Shown: positions 1-10,249 of the stretch, piece by piece
Layout of the letters: every line of letters starts with the position of its first letter
Position numbering within the stretch: the stretch's first letter is position 1
NCBI GenBank assembly: GCA_964036045.1
Contig: OZ038381.1
Location: forward strand, 137,360,306-137,424,305
DNA: 64,000 nt
Reading direction: 5' to 3'
From: Eutreptiella sp. 'Long Island Sound 2002'
Lineage: Eukaryota; Euglenozoa; Euglenophyceae; Eutreptiales; Eutreptiaceae
The notes under the pieces: generated by a model
Seen by the model: only the letters and a program-made list of their open reading frames with translations
Told to the model about the DNA's origin: nothing
The model's database searches: none
Position numbers and translations under genes: made by a program

Positions 1-1676
1 AAATTGAAGTTACCACTTATCCGAAGGCTCAAAGCATGCATGGAATCGAAGTCTAATATTCATGGAGGATAGACACCAAAGGTCAATACCCATGTACATC
101 CCCACTTTACCCTCGAAACCCCTTCGGATATGGGCGCCACGCACCACCCAAGTCAGCCCATGATCTTGAGACGATTTGTTGTTATCCTTCGTGCGCCAAG
201 CCAAATGGAGTACGCGATCCGGCATATGGTGGTGTTCAACTCCAAAGCATATGCCAACATATGAACAACATACCATGGTTCGAATCTCCATAGGCTTCTT
301 GCTGTTTGCCGACCAGGTAAGTACACAAAACGCAAAAAAGAGCAAAAATTGAGGTCAAAAACATGAAAATATGTCCAAATACAAAGTTGTCATGATAGTA
401 TATCTCTATGCTCACCCATGATATCCGCTCATGGTTCAATACACAAATGATTGGAACCATTTGCGAACAATTCCCCCACTTGGATCCCCAATCGGGCGCA
501 TGGAGATACCTTCGCCACTCATATCTACATGCCCCATGAAAATGGGAGTGCACTCATGGATCTCTTTGCCAAACATACCATGAGCAATACATACGCGGTA
601 GACTTAGTCTAGCGCTTTGAATTCCACAATTGGGACATGGGCAAAGCCCTTGTCACGTGTGGCTCCCCATCTCTTCGGCCACACAAAGATATATAACATG
701 GGCGTGAGCATATCGAAGCCCATACCATGCATATAACACATACCCTCAAAACGTGGCTCCCACCATGGTATGCCATGCCCCTCCATGGACATAACTTCAC
801 GTTAAAAATACGTAGGAACCAAAGGAAAGTTGCTATGCAACCCCAACACTCATGCGGTACACTCGAAAGTCGCAATAAAATATTCGGTTGCACGGTCCAA
901 GAGTTATACATCATTTTCTACCCTCTTGACCATTATCCCTTGCTATACCGGGCATGCGTACACACCAAAGGCGTTTGATGCTTCTTAAATTAAGTTGAGA
1001 CCAAGGCGGTTCCAACCCAATTCTCGATATTGATATTCCTCCCCGTGAGCCCGAGATATATTTCTTCAAAGTGGTCTCACGAATCACTTTTGTTTCGACT
1101 ATAACTCCAAGCAAAGTGAAGGGCACAACAAAAGGAAGGGTGATTCGTGATCGGGGAAAAATGTATGGCCACTCAAGATTCATCATATCGCGTGCGGCGA
1201 TGTCGAAGTCGAAAATCCGATTCTAAAGGTCTGAAAAAATCGGATTAATTTTGCGAGTGTATAAGATGAAAATTGCGGAAGCAACGAACCCTTTACTGAT
1301 GCAATCTGACCCTTCATCGGGGTTTCCGCCAAAATATCTGTATATTACAGTTAACCAATCAGTTACCGCAAAATCGCGAGCCAACTGACAGTCGCTGATA
1401 CATTGACAATCAGAACGAAAGGCGGAAAAATTACGGAAACATTATGATAAAAAAACCCTGTTGATTCCTGATATTCTGATATATAAATCTCAGCTGGCGG
1501 CGCCTCGGTACTGAATATGGCCGCTCATAGCCGGAATGGCCAAACCTATCACACTATCACATCGGGTTAGGTCAGGTGGATGCGAGAGTATGATATCAGC
1601 CAATGGCGGCTTGCCGGCACATAGATACACACCCCAAGTGACCCAAAGATGGCCACGGGGGTCCGAACCAGCTTCA
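1..1676 (-). repeat. Element A, 3' LTR (partial, cut by window edge)
   Basis: Positions 1-1676 align base for base with 10845-12521 and, less closely, with the end of 13081-15446, so this is a third copy of one long terminal repeat. It lies downstream of the minus-strand pol gene and is therefore the 3' LTR. Its inner edge is the sequence gcttca (TGAAGC in element sense), followed directly by a polypurine tract. The outer end lies outside the window. Divergence from the 5' LTR is roughly 1-3 %, judged by eye on part of the alignment. Short ORFs inside it are non-coding shadows. Confidence 0.93.
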
Positions 1677-1687
1677 CCCCCCTTCTC
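1677..1687 (-). other. Element A polypurine tract
   Basis: In element sense this reads GAGAAGGGGGG immediately before the LTR start TGAAGC. It is the expected primer for plus-strand DNA synthesis. Comparable purine tracts precede the 3' LTRs of elements C, E and B. Confidence 0.85.
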
Positions 1688-2069
1688 AGAGCGTTGTTAC
1701 CGCTAGGAAGTCATTGAAGAGAGGACGGGAGGACCCCAATGGGCTCCACACCGCCCCTCAATGTCCCAAGGACACATGGAGGCCCCACACACGTCGTAGG
1801 CGTCCCCCATGCCCCAAGGGAGGGGTGAGGACACTGATAATCGGTGCCCTACGCCATATCCGGTCTCCTCTTGATCTACAACATGGACCAAGGGGATCAA
1901 GGATAGAGAAACGTCGTCGGTCGACCTAAATAAGTATACCACAATGAAATATATATGTGGAGATCGAGTGAAGGGGGTATATGGCCAATCAGGGCCCAAA
2001 AATGCCCGGATGAACGCCCTCACCCATCTCCCAAGCACAAAAACAAACAAAAATGCCAAGGGGGATCCA
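1688..2069 (-). other. Element A 3' untranslated region
   Basis: This stretch lies between the pol stop codon (TAA, 2070-2072) and the polypurine tract. I see no conserved reading frame, repeat or RNA gene in it. Short open frames on both strands look incidental. Confidence 0.7.
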
Positions 2070-4970
2070 TTACGGTGCTACAGCAGCCACCAAATGGACC
2101 AACACGTCCTTGACATCCAAAGAAATGTTCTTTTTCTTCAGATAGTCCATCCAGACCGTGGTGTACCTCGGCACAAAACTGCTCGGAGGCTCCCACGAAT
2201 CTCTGGATGCGGCGAATCCCCTCCAACGGACTTTATAAAGCCTACCCCCAGGCGTCCCCGGGTCCGGCTTGTCCGCCAGGATCTTCTCCGCGGTGAAGTC
2301 GTCGTCCTCACCCTCGTCGTCCGAGTCCACATCGCCAGCCGTGAACTCGAAGGTGACGGGACGTCTGCTGGGGTCTGGTGCACGGGGACGAAGCTGGGTA
2401 TGATCGCGGTCCAGGATCTTGTTATCCCCCACACGAACCGCATACACATCCTGCCCGACCTTCCGCACGATTACCCCCGGCACATACCAGGACGCCTGCC
2501 GATGCCTGGACAGGACATCCTTGTGGTGCCGCTCCACCCACACGGTGTCTTGGAGAGCATACTTCTGGACCTTTCCCTGCTGGAAGTACTTGGCCCTCTT
2601 CTCATGCTCGTCCTGAAGTGCCTTGCACACCTTGGCCGCACTGTCGCCCGCCTCAGCCATCATAGCGTTCGCATCCCGGGCGGCTTTGCCATGGTTCAAC
2701 CACGGGAGAGTGCGTGACACTCGATCCCTCAGGAACAGGATACAATGGGGCGACAGTCCAGTGGGTCCTGGAAGCTCGTGATTCGCTTGGAGTACTCTCC
2801 ACAGCGAATTATACCAATTCCGGCCCGGTTCGTGGATGTGCAGCTGGCGGAACTTTTCGAACATCTGCCGCCCGGCCACCTCAGCACGGCCATTTGACCG
2901 GCTGTGGTACGCCACGGTCTTGACATGCCGAATCCCCACGTGCTTGCACATCGTCTTGAACCACGTTCCCACGAATTGACTGCCCTGATCGCTGCAGATG
3001 ACAGCTGGGACATCAAAAATCGTCAGCCAATGCCTGATCATGGCGTTGGCGACGGTCTTGGCCTGCAGACCCACTCCATGCTTGTCCTTCTTGTCCTTCT
3101 TCTTGGATTTCTTGCCCGGGACCGCCACGATATACCCGCTGTGCCTATCCACCGCCAGGATGACACAGTCGTAGGTCTCTCCTTTCACGGTGACCTCAGG
3201 CATGGCGAATACATCCATGGCCACGGACCGCATAGGGGCCTCCGGTATAGCCGTATACACCGGGTTGCCTGCTGTGGAGTGGTTGGGGCTCTTCGTGGCC
3301 CAACACAGGGCGCAGTCGCTGCAGTACTTGTCCAGGAGGGCGTAGTACCCCGGTGGGAACTTGAACCGCCACTCCAGGTCCTGCTGCATCTTGTCTCGAC
3401 CAGGATGCATGAGCTGGGCGTTGTGCCAGTGGTCAATGAGCTCCTCCATTCGGTTCTCAGGGACCAAAAGCTTGTCCTTGAGGAATAGCTTATCCCCATC
3501 CTCGGTCAAGCCCTCAGGCCATTCGTCGTCCGACGGGGCGCTCACGGCATTCCAGTACTTGCTCCAGTGGTCGGATGCCGCATAGTCATCCGACCAGTCG
3601 TCTGTGAGCACCGACCTGACTAGCTCTACAGGGGCCACCATCCATTGCTCGAGGGTTTCCTCTCGAATAGCTTGGACGCGGGCGCCCCGGAACTTGGCCA
3701 GGTCCGTACGGTTGGCCATCACCACAAAGCACTTGACCCCCTCTTGCTCCATGGCCTTCTCCATCTCGATGATGCGTTTGGCCTCCTCCGTCTCCTCGGC
3801 GTCCCCATGGCTGGATATGTCCATCCATGCCTTGCCCGCGGGGTAGGCCCATCGACTGAGGCAATCCGCCACAGTGTTGTCCTTCCCCGGGACGTACACG
3901 ACGCTGAGGTCGAACTTGGCGAACGTCTCATGCCATCGGGCCCTCCTTGCCGCCGGTCCCCAGGGGGTGTCGACGTGCTCCTTGTGCCAGCTCTGCAAGG
4001 ACTGATGGTCCGTACAAACCACCACCGGTTGGAATCCGATGTGGCCAGACCACTTCCTGAGCGCACAAACAATGGCGTACGTCTCCTTCTCCCTCGCGGT
4101 CCAGGTTCGGCGTTGGCCCTCGGCCAGGATTCGACTCCAAAACGCCACGGGTACGTGCGACCCGTCGTCCCGGATCTGCTCGAGGACTGCCCCTACAGCA
4201 TAGTCCGAGGCGTCCGTCCGTAGCACGAATCCCTTGTCTGGGTCCACCAGGAATAGTCCCAGCTGCCCCAGGAGTCGCTCCTTCAGGCGGCTGAACGCAT
4301 CTTCGGCCTCAGGGGTCCAGGCAAGCTTCTTCTTGCTCCCCTTCCGGCCATCGAACTTCCCCACCTGCAGCATCTTGTGCAGCGGCCCCGAGAGTTCTGC
4401 ATACATCCGGACATAGCCCGAATAGTAATTGCAGAACCCCATGAAGGACCGGAGTTCGCTGATGGTCTGGGGCTTCTCCCAGTGGTGCAGGGACGCCAGC
4501 TTCCCAAGCATGGGACGGCGTTGCCCGTGACCAACCACGTGACCCGCGAACTCCACTTCCTTCACGAAGAGTGAGGCTTTAGTGGGCTTGCACACCATGT
4601 TGTGCTTGTCCAGCTTGCTGAGCACTCGGCGCAGATCCTTCTCATGCGCTTCGATGAGCTCGTCCTCAGTCATGTCCTCCGTGCCGGACCCGATGATGAT
4701 GTCATCCACAAAGGGATTGGTACAGTCCCGGACAGGACCGAGTAGGTCCTCCTTCATGCGCTGGAAAGCGGCGTTGCCATTCTTGGCGCCCATGGGCACC
4801 ACTTTCCACTGCATGGGCCCCAGCGGCGTCGACATCGCTGTGCAGGGCCTGGAGTCCGGGTGTAGCGGCATCTGGTGATAACCGTGTTTCAGGTCAAACA
4901 CCGTAAAGATCCGCTTTTTCTGTTCTTTTTGGAGGATGGAGTCGATCAGAGGGAGCGAGTACGAGTCGTG
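2070..4970 (-). CDS. pol: Element A pol: RT (C-terminal part), RNase H, integrase, chromodomain
   Basis: This is the C-terminal part of a Ty3/gypsy polyprotein. Residue numbers count from 4901. The reverse transcriptase core shows FDLKHGYHQMPL at the start and the catalytic FVDD near residue 64. RNase H follows, with RTDASDYAVGAVLEQ, an EKETYAI segment and TDHQSL. The integrase has an HHCC zinc-binding region (paired His, then CSDCALC) and the three acidic residues in AVDRHSGY, CSDQGSQF and SNGRAEVAG. A chromodomain sits at the C terminus (YKVRWRGF, SWEPPSSF), which is typical of chromoviruses and is thought to direct insertion into marked chromatin. The frame ends with TAA. Upstream it is continuous with the RT N-terminal part except for one in-frame TAG at 4971-4973. 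No other stop interrupts it. Confidence 0.95.
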   Translation of the reverse strand, partial: HDSYSLPLIDSILQKEQKKRIFTVFDLKHGYHQMPLHPDSRPCTAMSTPLGPMQWKVVPMGAKNGNAAFQRMKEDLLGPVRDCTNPFVDDIIIGSGTEDMTEDELIEAHEKDLRRVLSKLDKHNMVCKPTKASLFVKEVEFAGHVVGHGQRRPMLGKLASLHHWEKPQTISELRSFMGFCNYYSGYVRMYAELSGPLHKMLQVGKFDGRKGSKKKLAWTPEAEDAFSRLKERLLGQLGLFLVDPDKGFVLRTDASDYAVGAVLEQIRDDGSHVPVAFWSRILAEGQRRTWTAREKETYAIVCALRKWSGHIGFQPVVVCTDHQSLQSWHKEHVDTPWGPAARRARWHETFAKFDLSVVYVPGKDNTVADCLSRWAYPAGKAWMDISSHGDAEETEEAKRIIEMEKAMEQEGVKCFVVMANRTDLAKFRGARVQAIREETLEQWMVAPVELVRSVLTDDWSDDYAASDHWSKYWNAVSAPSDDEWPEGLTEDGDKLFLKDKLLVPENRMEELIDHWHNAQLMHPGRDKMQQDLEWRFKFPPGYYALLDKYCSDCALCWATKSPNHSTAGNPVYTAIPEAPMRSVAMDVFAMPEVTVKGETYDCVILAVDRHSGYIVAVPGKKSKKKDKKDKHGVGLQAKTVANAMIRHWLTIFDVPAVICSDQGSQFVGTWFKTMCKHVGIRHVKTVAYHSRSNGRAEVAGRQMFEKFRQLHIHEPGRNWYNSLWRVLQANHELPGPTGLSPHCILFLRDRVSRTLPWLNHGKAARDANAMMAEAGDSAAKVCKALQDEHEKRAKYFQQGKVQKYALQDTVWVERHHKDVLSRHRQASWYVPGVIVRKVGQDVYAVRVGDNKILDRDHTQLRPRAPDPSRRPVTFEFTAGDVDSDDEGEDDDFTAEKILADKPDPGTPGGRLYKVRWRGFAASRDSWEPPSSFVPRYTTVWMDYLKKKNISLDVKDVLVHLVAAVAP

Positions 4971-5855
4971 CTAGGTTTGCTCGTTCAAACCCCTGTAATC
5001 CACCACCAACCTCCACTCGCCCTTCTCCTGGTTGGGCACGATGAAGGCTGGGCTGGCACACTCACTGTCGGAGGGTTGGATCCGTCCCTGCTCAATGAAC
5101 TCGGCCAACAGCTTCTTCATGGCCTCGGCCTGATCGCCCTGATGTTGGTACTCCTGATGACGATCGATCTTGGGGTTCGGCTTCAGCTTGATCCTCGCTG
5201 TACCAAACCTCTCACGATCTGGAGGGTTCTTGTTGGCGACGCCACTGAATAGCCGCGGATAGGCATTGATCAGCCTCTCCTTCAGCTCGGCAACCTTCGG
5301 GTTCTTCTGGGCCTCTTCAGCCGCTTGCTTCGGTATCGATACAACCGACCGCACTGCGGTATAGGCCTCTTCCGGGTCCGAATCCGACTTCTCCTCGTTC
5401 GATATGCCGTCTTCATCGTCGTGGGGTGCACTTCCCACCGATAATCTTCGGAAATTTGCGGCGTCGGGCTGGTTACTGTCGCCATCGGCCCCCATTCTTG
5501 GAGAATCCCACGTCGGCGGGTCCGACCCAACCGGACCATCGTATTGGTCGGCGATGTGATCCATGACCCTTGCCACGAACTCATCCTTCTCGTACTCGCC
5601 GGTGACCAACATCTTGTCATCCCACCAATGCGGAGATGTGACCATGGCCGGCCTCTTCTTGGCTGCCACACGGTCGTGCATCCCCATCCGCATGTAGTTG
5701 ACGACGTCGTCGATCTCGGAGTGGGACAGGATGTCCATGCCATCAACTGGCTGATCCGTTCCCTCCTTGGGCTCGAACATGACCCGCATGGGCACATCCT
5801 CAACCCTACGGATGAATGCTTCATCACCTGTGGGCCGGGCTTGCGCCCCATCCAC
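4971..5855 (-). CDS. pol: Element A pol: linker and N-terminal part of reverse transcriptase
   Basis: The frame carries an acidic linker and then the start of a gypsy RT domain (IKLKPNPKIDRHQEYQ, GRIQPSDSECASPAF, WRLVVDYRGLNEQT). It stops at TAG 4971-4973, and the next codons in the same frame (HDSYSLPLID) continue the RT domain directly. The stop therefore falls inside the domain, not at a domain border. Element B has lysine at the aligned position, so this may be a simple nonsense mutation. The 5' end overlaps the protease frame and is shifted relative to it, which implies an indel or frameshift near 5830-5900. The only likely starts are non-ATG, so I read this as an internal polyprotein segment. 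Confidence 0.88.
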   Translation of the reverse strand: MDGAQARPTGDEAFIRRVEDVPMRVMFEPKEGTDQPVDGMDILSHSEIDDVVNYMRMGMHDRVAAKKRPAMVTSPHWWDDKMLVTGEYEKDEFVARVMDHIADQYDGPVGSDPPTWDSPRMGADGDSNQPDAANFRRLSVGSAPHDDEDGISNEEKSDSDPEEAYTAVRSVVSIPKQAAEEAQKNPKVAELKERLINAYPRLFSGVANKNPPDRERFGTARIKLKPNPKIDRHQEYQHQGDQAEAMKKLLAEFIEQGRIQPSDSECASPAFIVPNQEKGEWRLVVDYRGLNEQT

Positions 5856-7137
5856 CAGGAAAGCCTTGGTACCCCACGCTTGACCCAGGGGAGGGCATTG
5901 ATATACCCTTGGCGTCGATGAACAACTCCTCCTCTGGCCCGAATGATATCTCGTTCAGGGTGATGGAGTCCAGCGTCGACTTGAGACCTTCCAGCGGACA
6001 TGGGGTGGATCCTATGCCGGTGATGACCAGGATCCCCTTCGCCCTATCCGCGACGATCTTCTCCACCGTACGTCTGGTATTGTCCAGGGAGCCATGCCAA
6101 TACATGGGCCCCCACTCCTTTAAACCCCAATGCCTATGCCAGGCTGAGTCTCCTCGATGCCAATGCCTCCTACACTTCCGCAAAAGTGGGGCATCCCGGG
6201 AAGCGAAGGCGTCCGTCTGGGGCGCTACCGCTCCCAGCGTCTGGATCATCCTGGCGTACACCTGCGGCGCCATTCCATACTCCGTGAGCTGAACTCCACG
6301 GTCTCCTCTGGATTTGGCACCCACAGCTTGCACCGCTTGGACGATCCGATCCTCTTCCTCAGCATTCCATTGGGATGATCCGCATGCATAGTCCGTGGAC
6401 AGCCATGTGAGGCATTCATCATCCTCCCGGACCAGCGTTGCACGATGGGGAAGGGCTCCAATGGCGTTTGCCACCATGAAGTCATACCCCATGATCATAT
6501 CCCAATCTGTAATGTCGGCCACATAGAAGTTCCCGGATAGAGTGCTTCTCTTCGCCAAATCAGGGCGATTCAAGCGCTCATGCTCCCAGAATTCCATACT
6601 GATAGTGGCCTCATGGATGCCACCACCCATAATCTCTCCGTTGGTGACCTCCAGGCGGACCGGTCTCCGGCTGGGCTGCAGGAGTTCCTCCTCGAACAAC
6701 ACTCTCCGGACCAGGCTCACCTGGGCACCCGTATCCACCAACACATCCACCACCTTCTGCTCTGGTCCGCACCGTACTCGCACTTTCAAGTGCGACTGCC
6801 GCTCGTCACCATGATGCGTATGGACGACTCTCACGGCATGCAACTCTAGCACGTCCGGGTGCATCAGGACTTCAAGGGTATGGTCACCGATGGTGTAGAT
6901 CTTGGGCTGGTCCTGCCCATCCACGGGGCTCTCTGTGGTCGCTCCTTCCTTCTTGCCATGTCCCGTACCCACATGTACTTCCCTTGGCAGGGCGCTCCAG
7001 GGGTTGGGAGTGGCGAAACTCAGTGGTTTTGGCTCTTCCGGAGCCTTCTCCGGCACCCGATGTGCCTCGGATTCCTCAGGGATTCCACTGATTTTCAGAG
7101 GAGAGACCTCCGAGGTCCCACTCCCGTGGGGGCTCCT
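5824..7137 (-). CDS. Element A aspartic protease plus methyltransferase-like domain
   Basis: Residue numbers count from 7056. A retropepsin domain spans about residues 90-205, with the active site VDTGAQVSLV near 107 and the late motif MIMGYDFM near 188. A second domain at about 275-375 begins DAFASRDAPLLRKC and continues WGPMYWHGS and GILVITGIG. It aligns by pattern with the domain found in elements B, C and D at the same place, where relatives have NPPF. In A that motif is replaced by YWHGS, so activity is doubtful. The frame is open from the TAG at 7138-7140 and is shifted by one base from the gag stop (TAA 7217). A one-base indel near the end of gag would make the TAG the original gag/protease junction stop. 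Downstream it overlaps the RT frame. Confidence 0.85.
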   Translation of the reverse strand, partial: RSPHGSGTSEVSPLKISGIPEESEAHRVPEKAPEEPKPLSFATPNPWSALPREVHVGTGHGKKEGATTESPVDGQDQPKIYTIGDHTLEVLMHPDVLELHAVRVVHTHHGDERQSHLKVRVRCGPEQKVVDVLVDTGAQVSLVRRVLFEEELLQPSRRPVRLEVTNGEIMGGGIHEATISMEFWEHERLNRPDLAKRSTLSGNFYVADITDWDMIMGYDFMVANAIGALPHRATLVREDDECLTWLSTDYACGSSQWNAEEEDRIVQAVQAVGAKSRGDRGVQLTEYGMAPQVYARMIQTLGAVAPQTDAFASRDAPLLRKCRRHWHRGDSAWHRHWGLKEWGPMYWHGSLDNTRRTVEKIVADRAKGILVITGIGSTPCPLEGLKSTLDSITLNEISFGPEEELFIDAKGISMPSPGSSVGYQGFPGGWGASPAHR

Positions 7138-7216
7138 CTAGACTTGACTTCCCGCAGCCCCTTGCGGCTGCGAACCGCCAGGACTTTGTCCACCACGTTG
7201 CTGGGCTTTGAGTTCC

Positions 7217-10102
7217 TTACAACGTCCTCAACATGTCCTCAGCAACCTCCTCGATCGACCTCACTCTTCGGTCTTGGCCAGGTCCACCACCATAGCCTCT
7301 TCCTCCGCCTTTCCCTTGGCCTTTGCATTGGCCTTTTCCCCCGTCTCCGCCCTTCGCCTTCCAATCGGCAATCCGCTGCTCCTTGGGCTTCTTCTCGGGG
7401 TGGGCGGCGAAGTAGGCCTTCTTGTCCGCCTCATACACCTTGCACTGACGGTGGTCGTGTGCATGGTTGTTTCCCTTGCCATAACAGACCCAGCACCCGT
7501 CGTGCTGAGACCTGTACTCCCGGAACGAGAGCGGTGGGTTCCCGATCCTCCTTGGCTCTCTGCTCTTCTTGGGTCCCACCCGGTTCCATCTGGACCGATC
7601 CTGCCCATGTTCTCTCACGTTGTGCGCCACAAACGCGAAGAAATGGGCCTCCTCGTGATCCTCCCGGGACCAGTGGTCTTGGCCACTTCCACTACCATCC
7701 TCTGCAGAGTTAGCCGTGTCCTCCTGGATCTCCCGATGATGGCGGTCCTCTCGGTGGCCTTGTTGTCCATGACCATGTCGATCCTGCACGTGGGCCTCGT
7801 TCTTTGCGTTGAGCTTCAGCTCCACGGTGATGTACTTCAGGATCTCATCCAGGCTCATGCGGGCGAAGATGACTTGCATCCTCAGCCGCTCTCGGCGCCT
7901 CCACTCCACGTTGTTGAGGCGCAGCAACCTTTGCCCCATGGTATCGCCAAATACCTCCACGTACACGGTGTTCTTCAGTCCCAACATCCGGTTGGGCTCG
8001 CGCAGGTTCCTCCTGAAGAATTCCATGATACCCGCATGGGTATCCTCAGCCGCCATGATCCTCACCGCCACGCGCTTCTTCGCTCTCTTCTTTTCCTCGT
8101 CCTCCACTCTCCTCTTCCAGTGGCCGGGGAGGACGTCCTTCAGCAGGTGGCGGATCTCGCTGGACTCGTTCCAGTCCTCAACCAGCTTGAGGCTCCGTCG
8201 GTACTTCCGCAGATACCGGTTCCACTCCCGGACCCGCAACTCACCGCGGTCCAGCTGCAGCGGGATGGACCACAAGTCCTCCAACTTCTGGTTCGGAGCG
8301 TCCACCCGCTCCTCATCCTCCAACCACTGGAGGCAGGCCTGCCCCGTACGGATCAGTCCTTCCCGGATCTGATCCCGCAGCTCCTCCTTCAGGTCCTGCG
8401 CCAGCCGGTGTGGGAATGTCCGGCATACCCACTTGTCCCGCGGCGCTCCCCGCATCTCACCAACGACCTCCTCGGCAAAGTCCTCCCAATCCAGGATGAA
8501 GTCATCCAGGTTGGAGGGGTTGCCATCGTAGTAGGGGATTTTGATTCCCCTGAGGTCGTCAATCCTGATGGCGTCTCCGACGTCCCCAGCCACCACTCCA
8601 CCGAGACGGATACCACCTGTGGCCGGGGGGTGTGAGTACACTCCCCGTACATCCCACTCCTCCATGGAGTGCGGTCCAGTTGGGCCTGAACCCATGGGGT
8701 TTGGAATGCGCGAAGGACTTGCTCCATCGGCCATCCATATCCAAGTATTGGGGTCCTTCGCCCACAGCTTTCCGCCTGGATGACCTCGACCATGTCTGTC
8801 GGCGCTTCCCATGGTTCGCCCCTGCATGGTCTGGCTCTGGATCTCCTCTTCCGCATAAACTGCATGGGCTGTTGTAGTGATCGGTAGATCCTGGGCGGCA
8901 TGGGACATCTGTACCGTCAAGCTCCTCGGGTCCGTGGTTACGTGTCCTTCCCGCATGGATCCAGCCGGTGCCGTGTGTTCCCCGAGCATTGTGGATTCGC
9001 TGAACATGGGAACAAACGGCAGCGCACCCGGGTCAACACGCGGAGGCGCGTAGGGTACCTCTGCAGGGCCGCCCATGGGTTTATTCATGGCGCTCCTGAG
9101 GGTCTTAACACGCTCCACCAGCTCTGCCGCTGCCGGCTTGGCCGGGAGCTCCGGACCCGAGGTGATGGGCTGTAGCTCCTCTAGCCTTTTCAGGCGTCCC
9201 GACATGTCCTCCACCAGGTGGAGGAGGCTGTCCACCACTCGCTGCTGCTTCTCCAGGGCCAGCTCCAGATTCCCCCGGTACCGGTCCCGATCCGCTGGCA
9301 GCTCCGCCATGTCTCTCTCTGCGGCCGACTGGTCATCCAGGATCCCGGCGACGTCCTCCTCTAGGCCGTCCTTCGCATTGTCCAGGCTGTCGAGGCGATG
9401 CACGATGGCGTCCATCGCCATCTTTGGGTACTTGCCCATGAGGAGGGACACGTGCTCGCAGTGGCACTCAGCGTGCTTTCCACCTGATCCGGCGCATCCC
9501 ACGGTTCCCGGCGCCTCGGACTCCTCCGCCATGGGTGTGTCACCCATGCTGTCCCGCGTTGGCTGCGTGTGCCAGGCCACAGGCGCCGTCCTGGCTCTGG
9601 CGGGCCTCTCCAACGCCTCGGCGTCATGCTCCAGGCTGGGTTCTGGGGCCGTGTTCGCCCTTGTGGGCGGTCTGGCCGTCTCCTCCGACTCCGAAGGTTG
9701 CTCATAGGCTGTCCGATAGCCCTCGGAGTGCCCCCCGGAGTCCCACAGCCTGACCGGGCTGGGGTCCGTATCCATAGCCCTGGCGTCCCCTGCCGCGGGC
9801 TTCGGTGACCCGCGCTTCCGGTCCCGCCGGGCCCGTCCTCCACTGCTGCCTGAATGGCAGGTCTCCTCAGAGTCCTCCGCGGCGGAGCGGAGGTTGCATG
9901 CCTTTCGGCAGCGACGCTCAGACATGGAGACCAGGTCCTCCATGTCAAGTCCTCCTCTTCGCGAACGTCGTACTTCTCTTCGGGCTTCAACTTCCGGAGT
10001 TCGCCATGCTCTCGAGCGTCTCGGCTCTTCTCTGGCTCCAATCTCCGGCGTGGTCTCCACCGAGTCCACAATACGCACCCGGGGCGTACTTGGGCAGGGC
10101 TC
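7217..10102 (-). CDS. gag: Element A gag polyprotein
   Basis: This is a long structural protein that would form the particle around element RNA. A charged, Ser/Pro/Glu-rich N-terminal third leads into a coiled region and then a capsid-type segment (IPYYDGNPSNLDDFILDW and a following helical stretch with many Trp, Arg and Leu). Near the C terminus is a cysteine/histidine cluster (CWVCYGKGNNHAHDHRQC) resembling a nucleocapsid zinc knuckle, followed by a Gly/Lys-rich RNA-binding tail. The first start-like codon in the uninterrupted part is GTG at 10078. In the related truncated copy the same frame continues upstream into the LTR to an ATG at 13166. In this copy that extension is broken by TAG at 10103-10105. 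The gag frame ends TAA at 7217-7219. Confidence 0.88.
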   Translation of the reverse strand, partial: EPCPSTPRVRIVDSVETTPEIGAREEPRRSRAWRTPEVEARREVRRSRRGGLDMEDLVSMSERRCRKACNLRSAAEDSEETCHSGSSGGRARRDRKRGSPKPAAGDARAMDTDPSPVRLWDSGGHSEGYRTAYEQPSESEETARPPTRANTAPEPSLEHDAEALERPARARTAPVAWHTQPTRDSMGDTPMAEESEAPGTVGCAGSGGKHAECHCEHVSLLMGKYPKMAMDAIVHRLDSLDNAKDGLEEDVAGILDDQSAAERDMAELPADRDRYRGNLELALEKQQRVVDSLLHLVEDMSGRLKRLEELQPITSGPELPAKPAAAELVERVKTLRSAMNKPMGGPAEVPYAPPRVDPGALPFVPMFSESTMLGEHTAPAGSMREGHVTTDPRSLTVQMSHAAQDLPITTTAHAVYAEEEIQSQTMQGRTMGSADRHGRGHPGGKLWAKDPNTWIWMADGASPSRIPNPMGSGPTGPHSMEEWDVRGVYSHPPATGGIRLGGVVAGDVGDAIRIDDLRGIKIPYYDGNPSNLDDFILDWEDFAEEVVGEMRGAPRDKWVCRTFPHRLAQDLKEELRDQIREGLIRTGQACLQWLEDEERVDAPNQKLEDLWSIPLQLDRGELRVREWNRYLRKYRRSLKLVEDWNESSEIRHLLKDVLPGHWKRRVEDEEKKRAKKRVAVRIMAAEDTHAGIMEFFRRNLREPNRMLGLKNTVYVEVFGDTMGQRLLRLNNVEWRRRERLRMQVIFARMSLDEILKYITVELKLNAKNEAHVQDRHGHGQQGHREDRHHREIQEDTANSAEDGSGSGQDHWSREDHEEAHFFAFVAHNVREHGQDRSRWNRVGPKKSREPRRIGNPPLSFREYRSQHDGCWVCYGKGNNHAHDHRQCKVYEADKKAYFAAHPEKKPKEQRIADWKAKGGDGGKGQCKGQGKGGGRGYGGGPGQDRRVRSIEEVAEDMLRTL

Positions 10103-10249
10103 CTAGGGGCCCAAGTCCCCGGGTCGGCGGTAGGTAGGGGCAGCAGGTACGCCTCTGCTACCATAAAGAAGGTCCCTACCAGGACCGGCCCCTGCTGTGC
10201 CCCTTCCGCCTGTTACCCCTGCTGACTTGCTCCGGATCAGCGCTTGCAT
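10103..10249 (-). CDS. Element A LTR-encoded gag leader, interrupted by TAG
   Basis: An ATG at 10247-10249 inside the 5' LTR opens a frame in phase with gag. It passes through the LTR end and the primer site (read as Tyr-Gly-Ser-Arg-Gly) and reaches TAG at 10103-10105. In the neighbouring copy (13166 downwards) the aligned codon is TAT, so the frame there joins gag without a stop. Whether translation really starts in the LTR is inference. Element B shows the same layout. Confidence 0.55.
   Translation of the reverse strand: MQALIRSKSAGVTGGRGTAGAGPGRDLLYGSRGVPAAPTYRRPGDLGP
10152..10163 (-). other. Element A primer-binding site (initiator tRNA-Met type)
   Basis: Element-sense sequence TGGTAGCAGAGG lies directly next to the 5' LTR. 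It is complementary to the 3' terminal 12 nt of eukaryotic initiator tRNA-Met as I know it (CCTCTGCTACCA on the plus strand). Confidence 0.9.

Noticed and set aside
1944-9707. Plus-strand ORFs of up to 475 residues across element A
   Set aside because: They run antisense to gag and pol, whose conserved motifs read on the minus strand. Shadow frames in GC-rich coding DNA.
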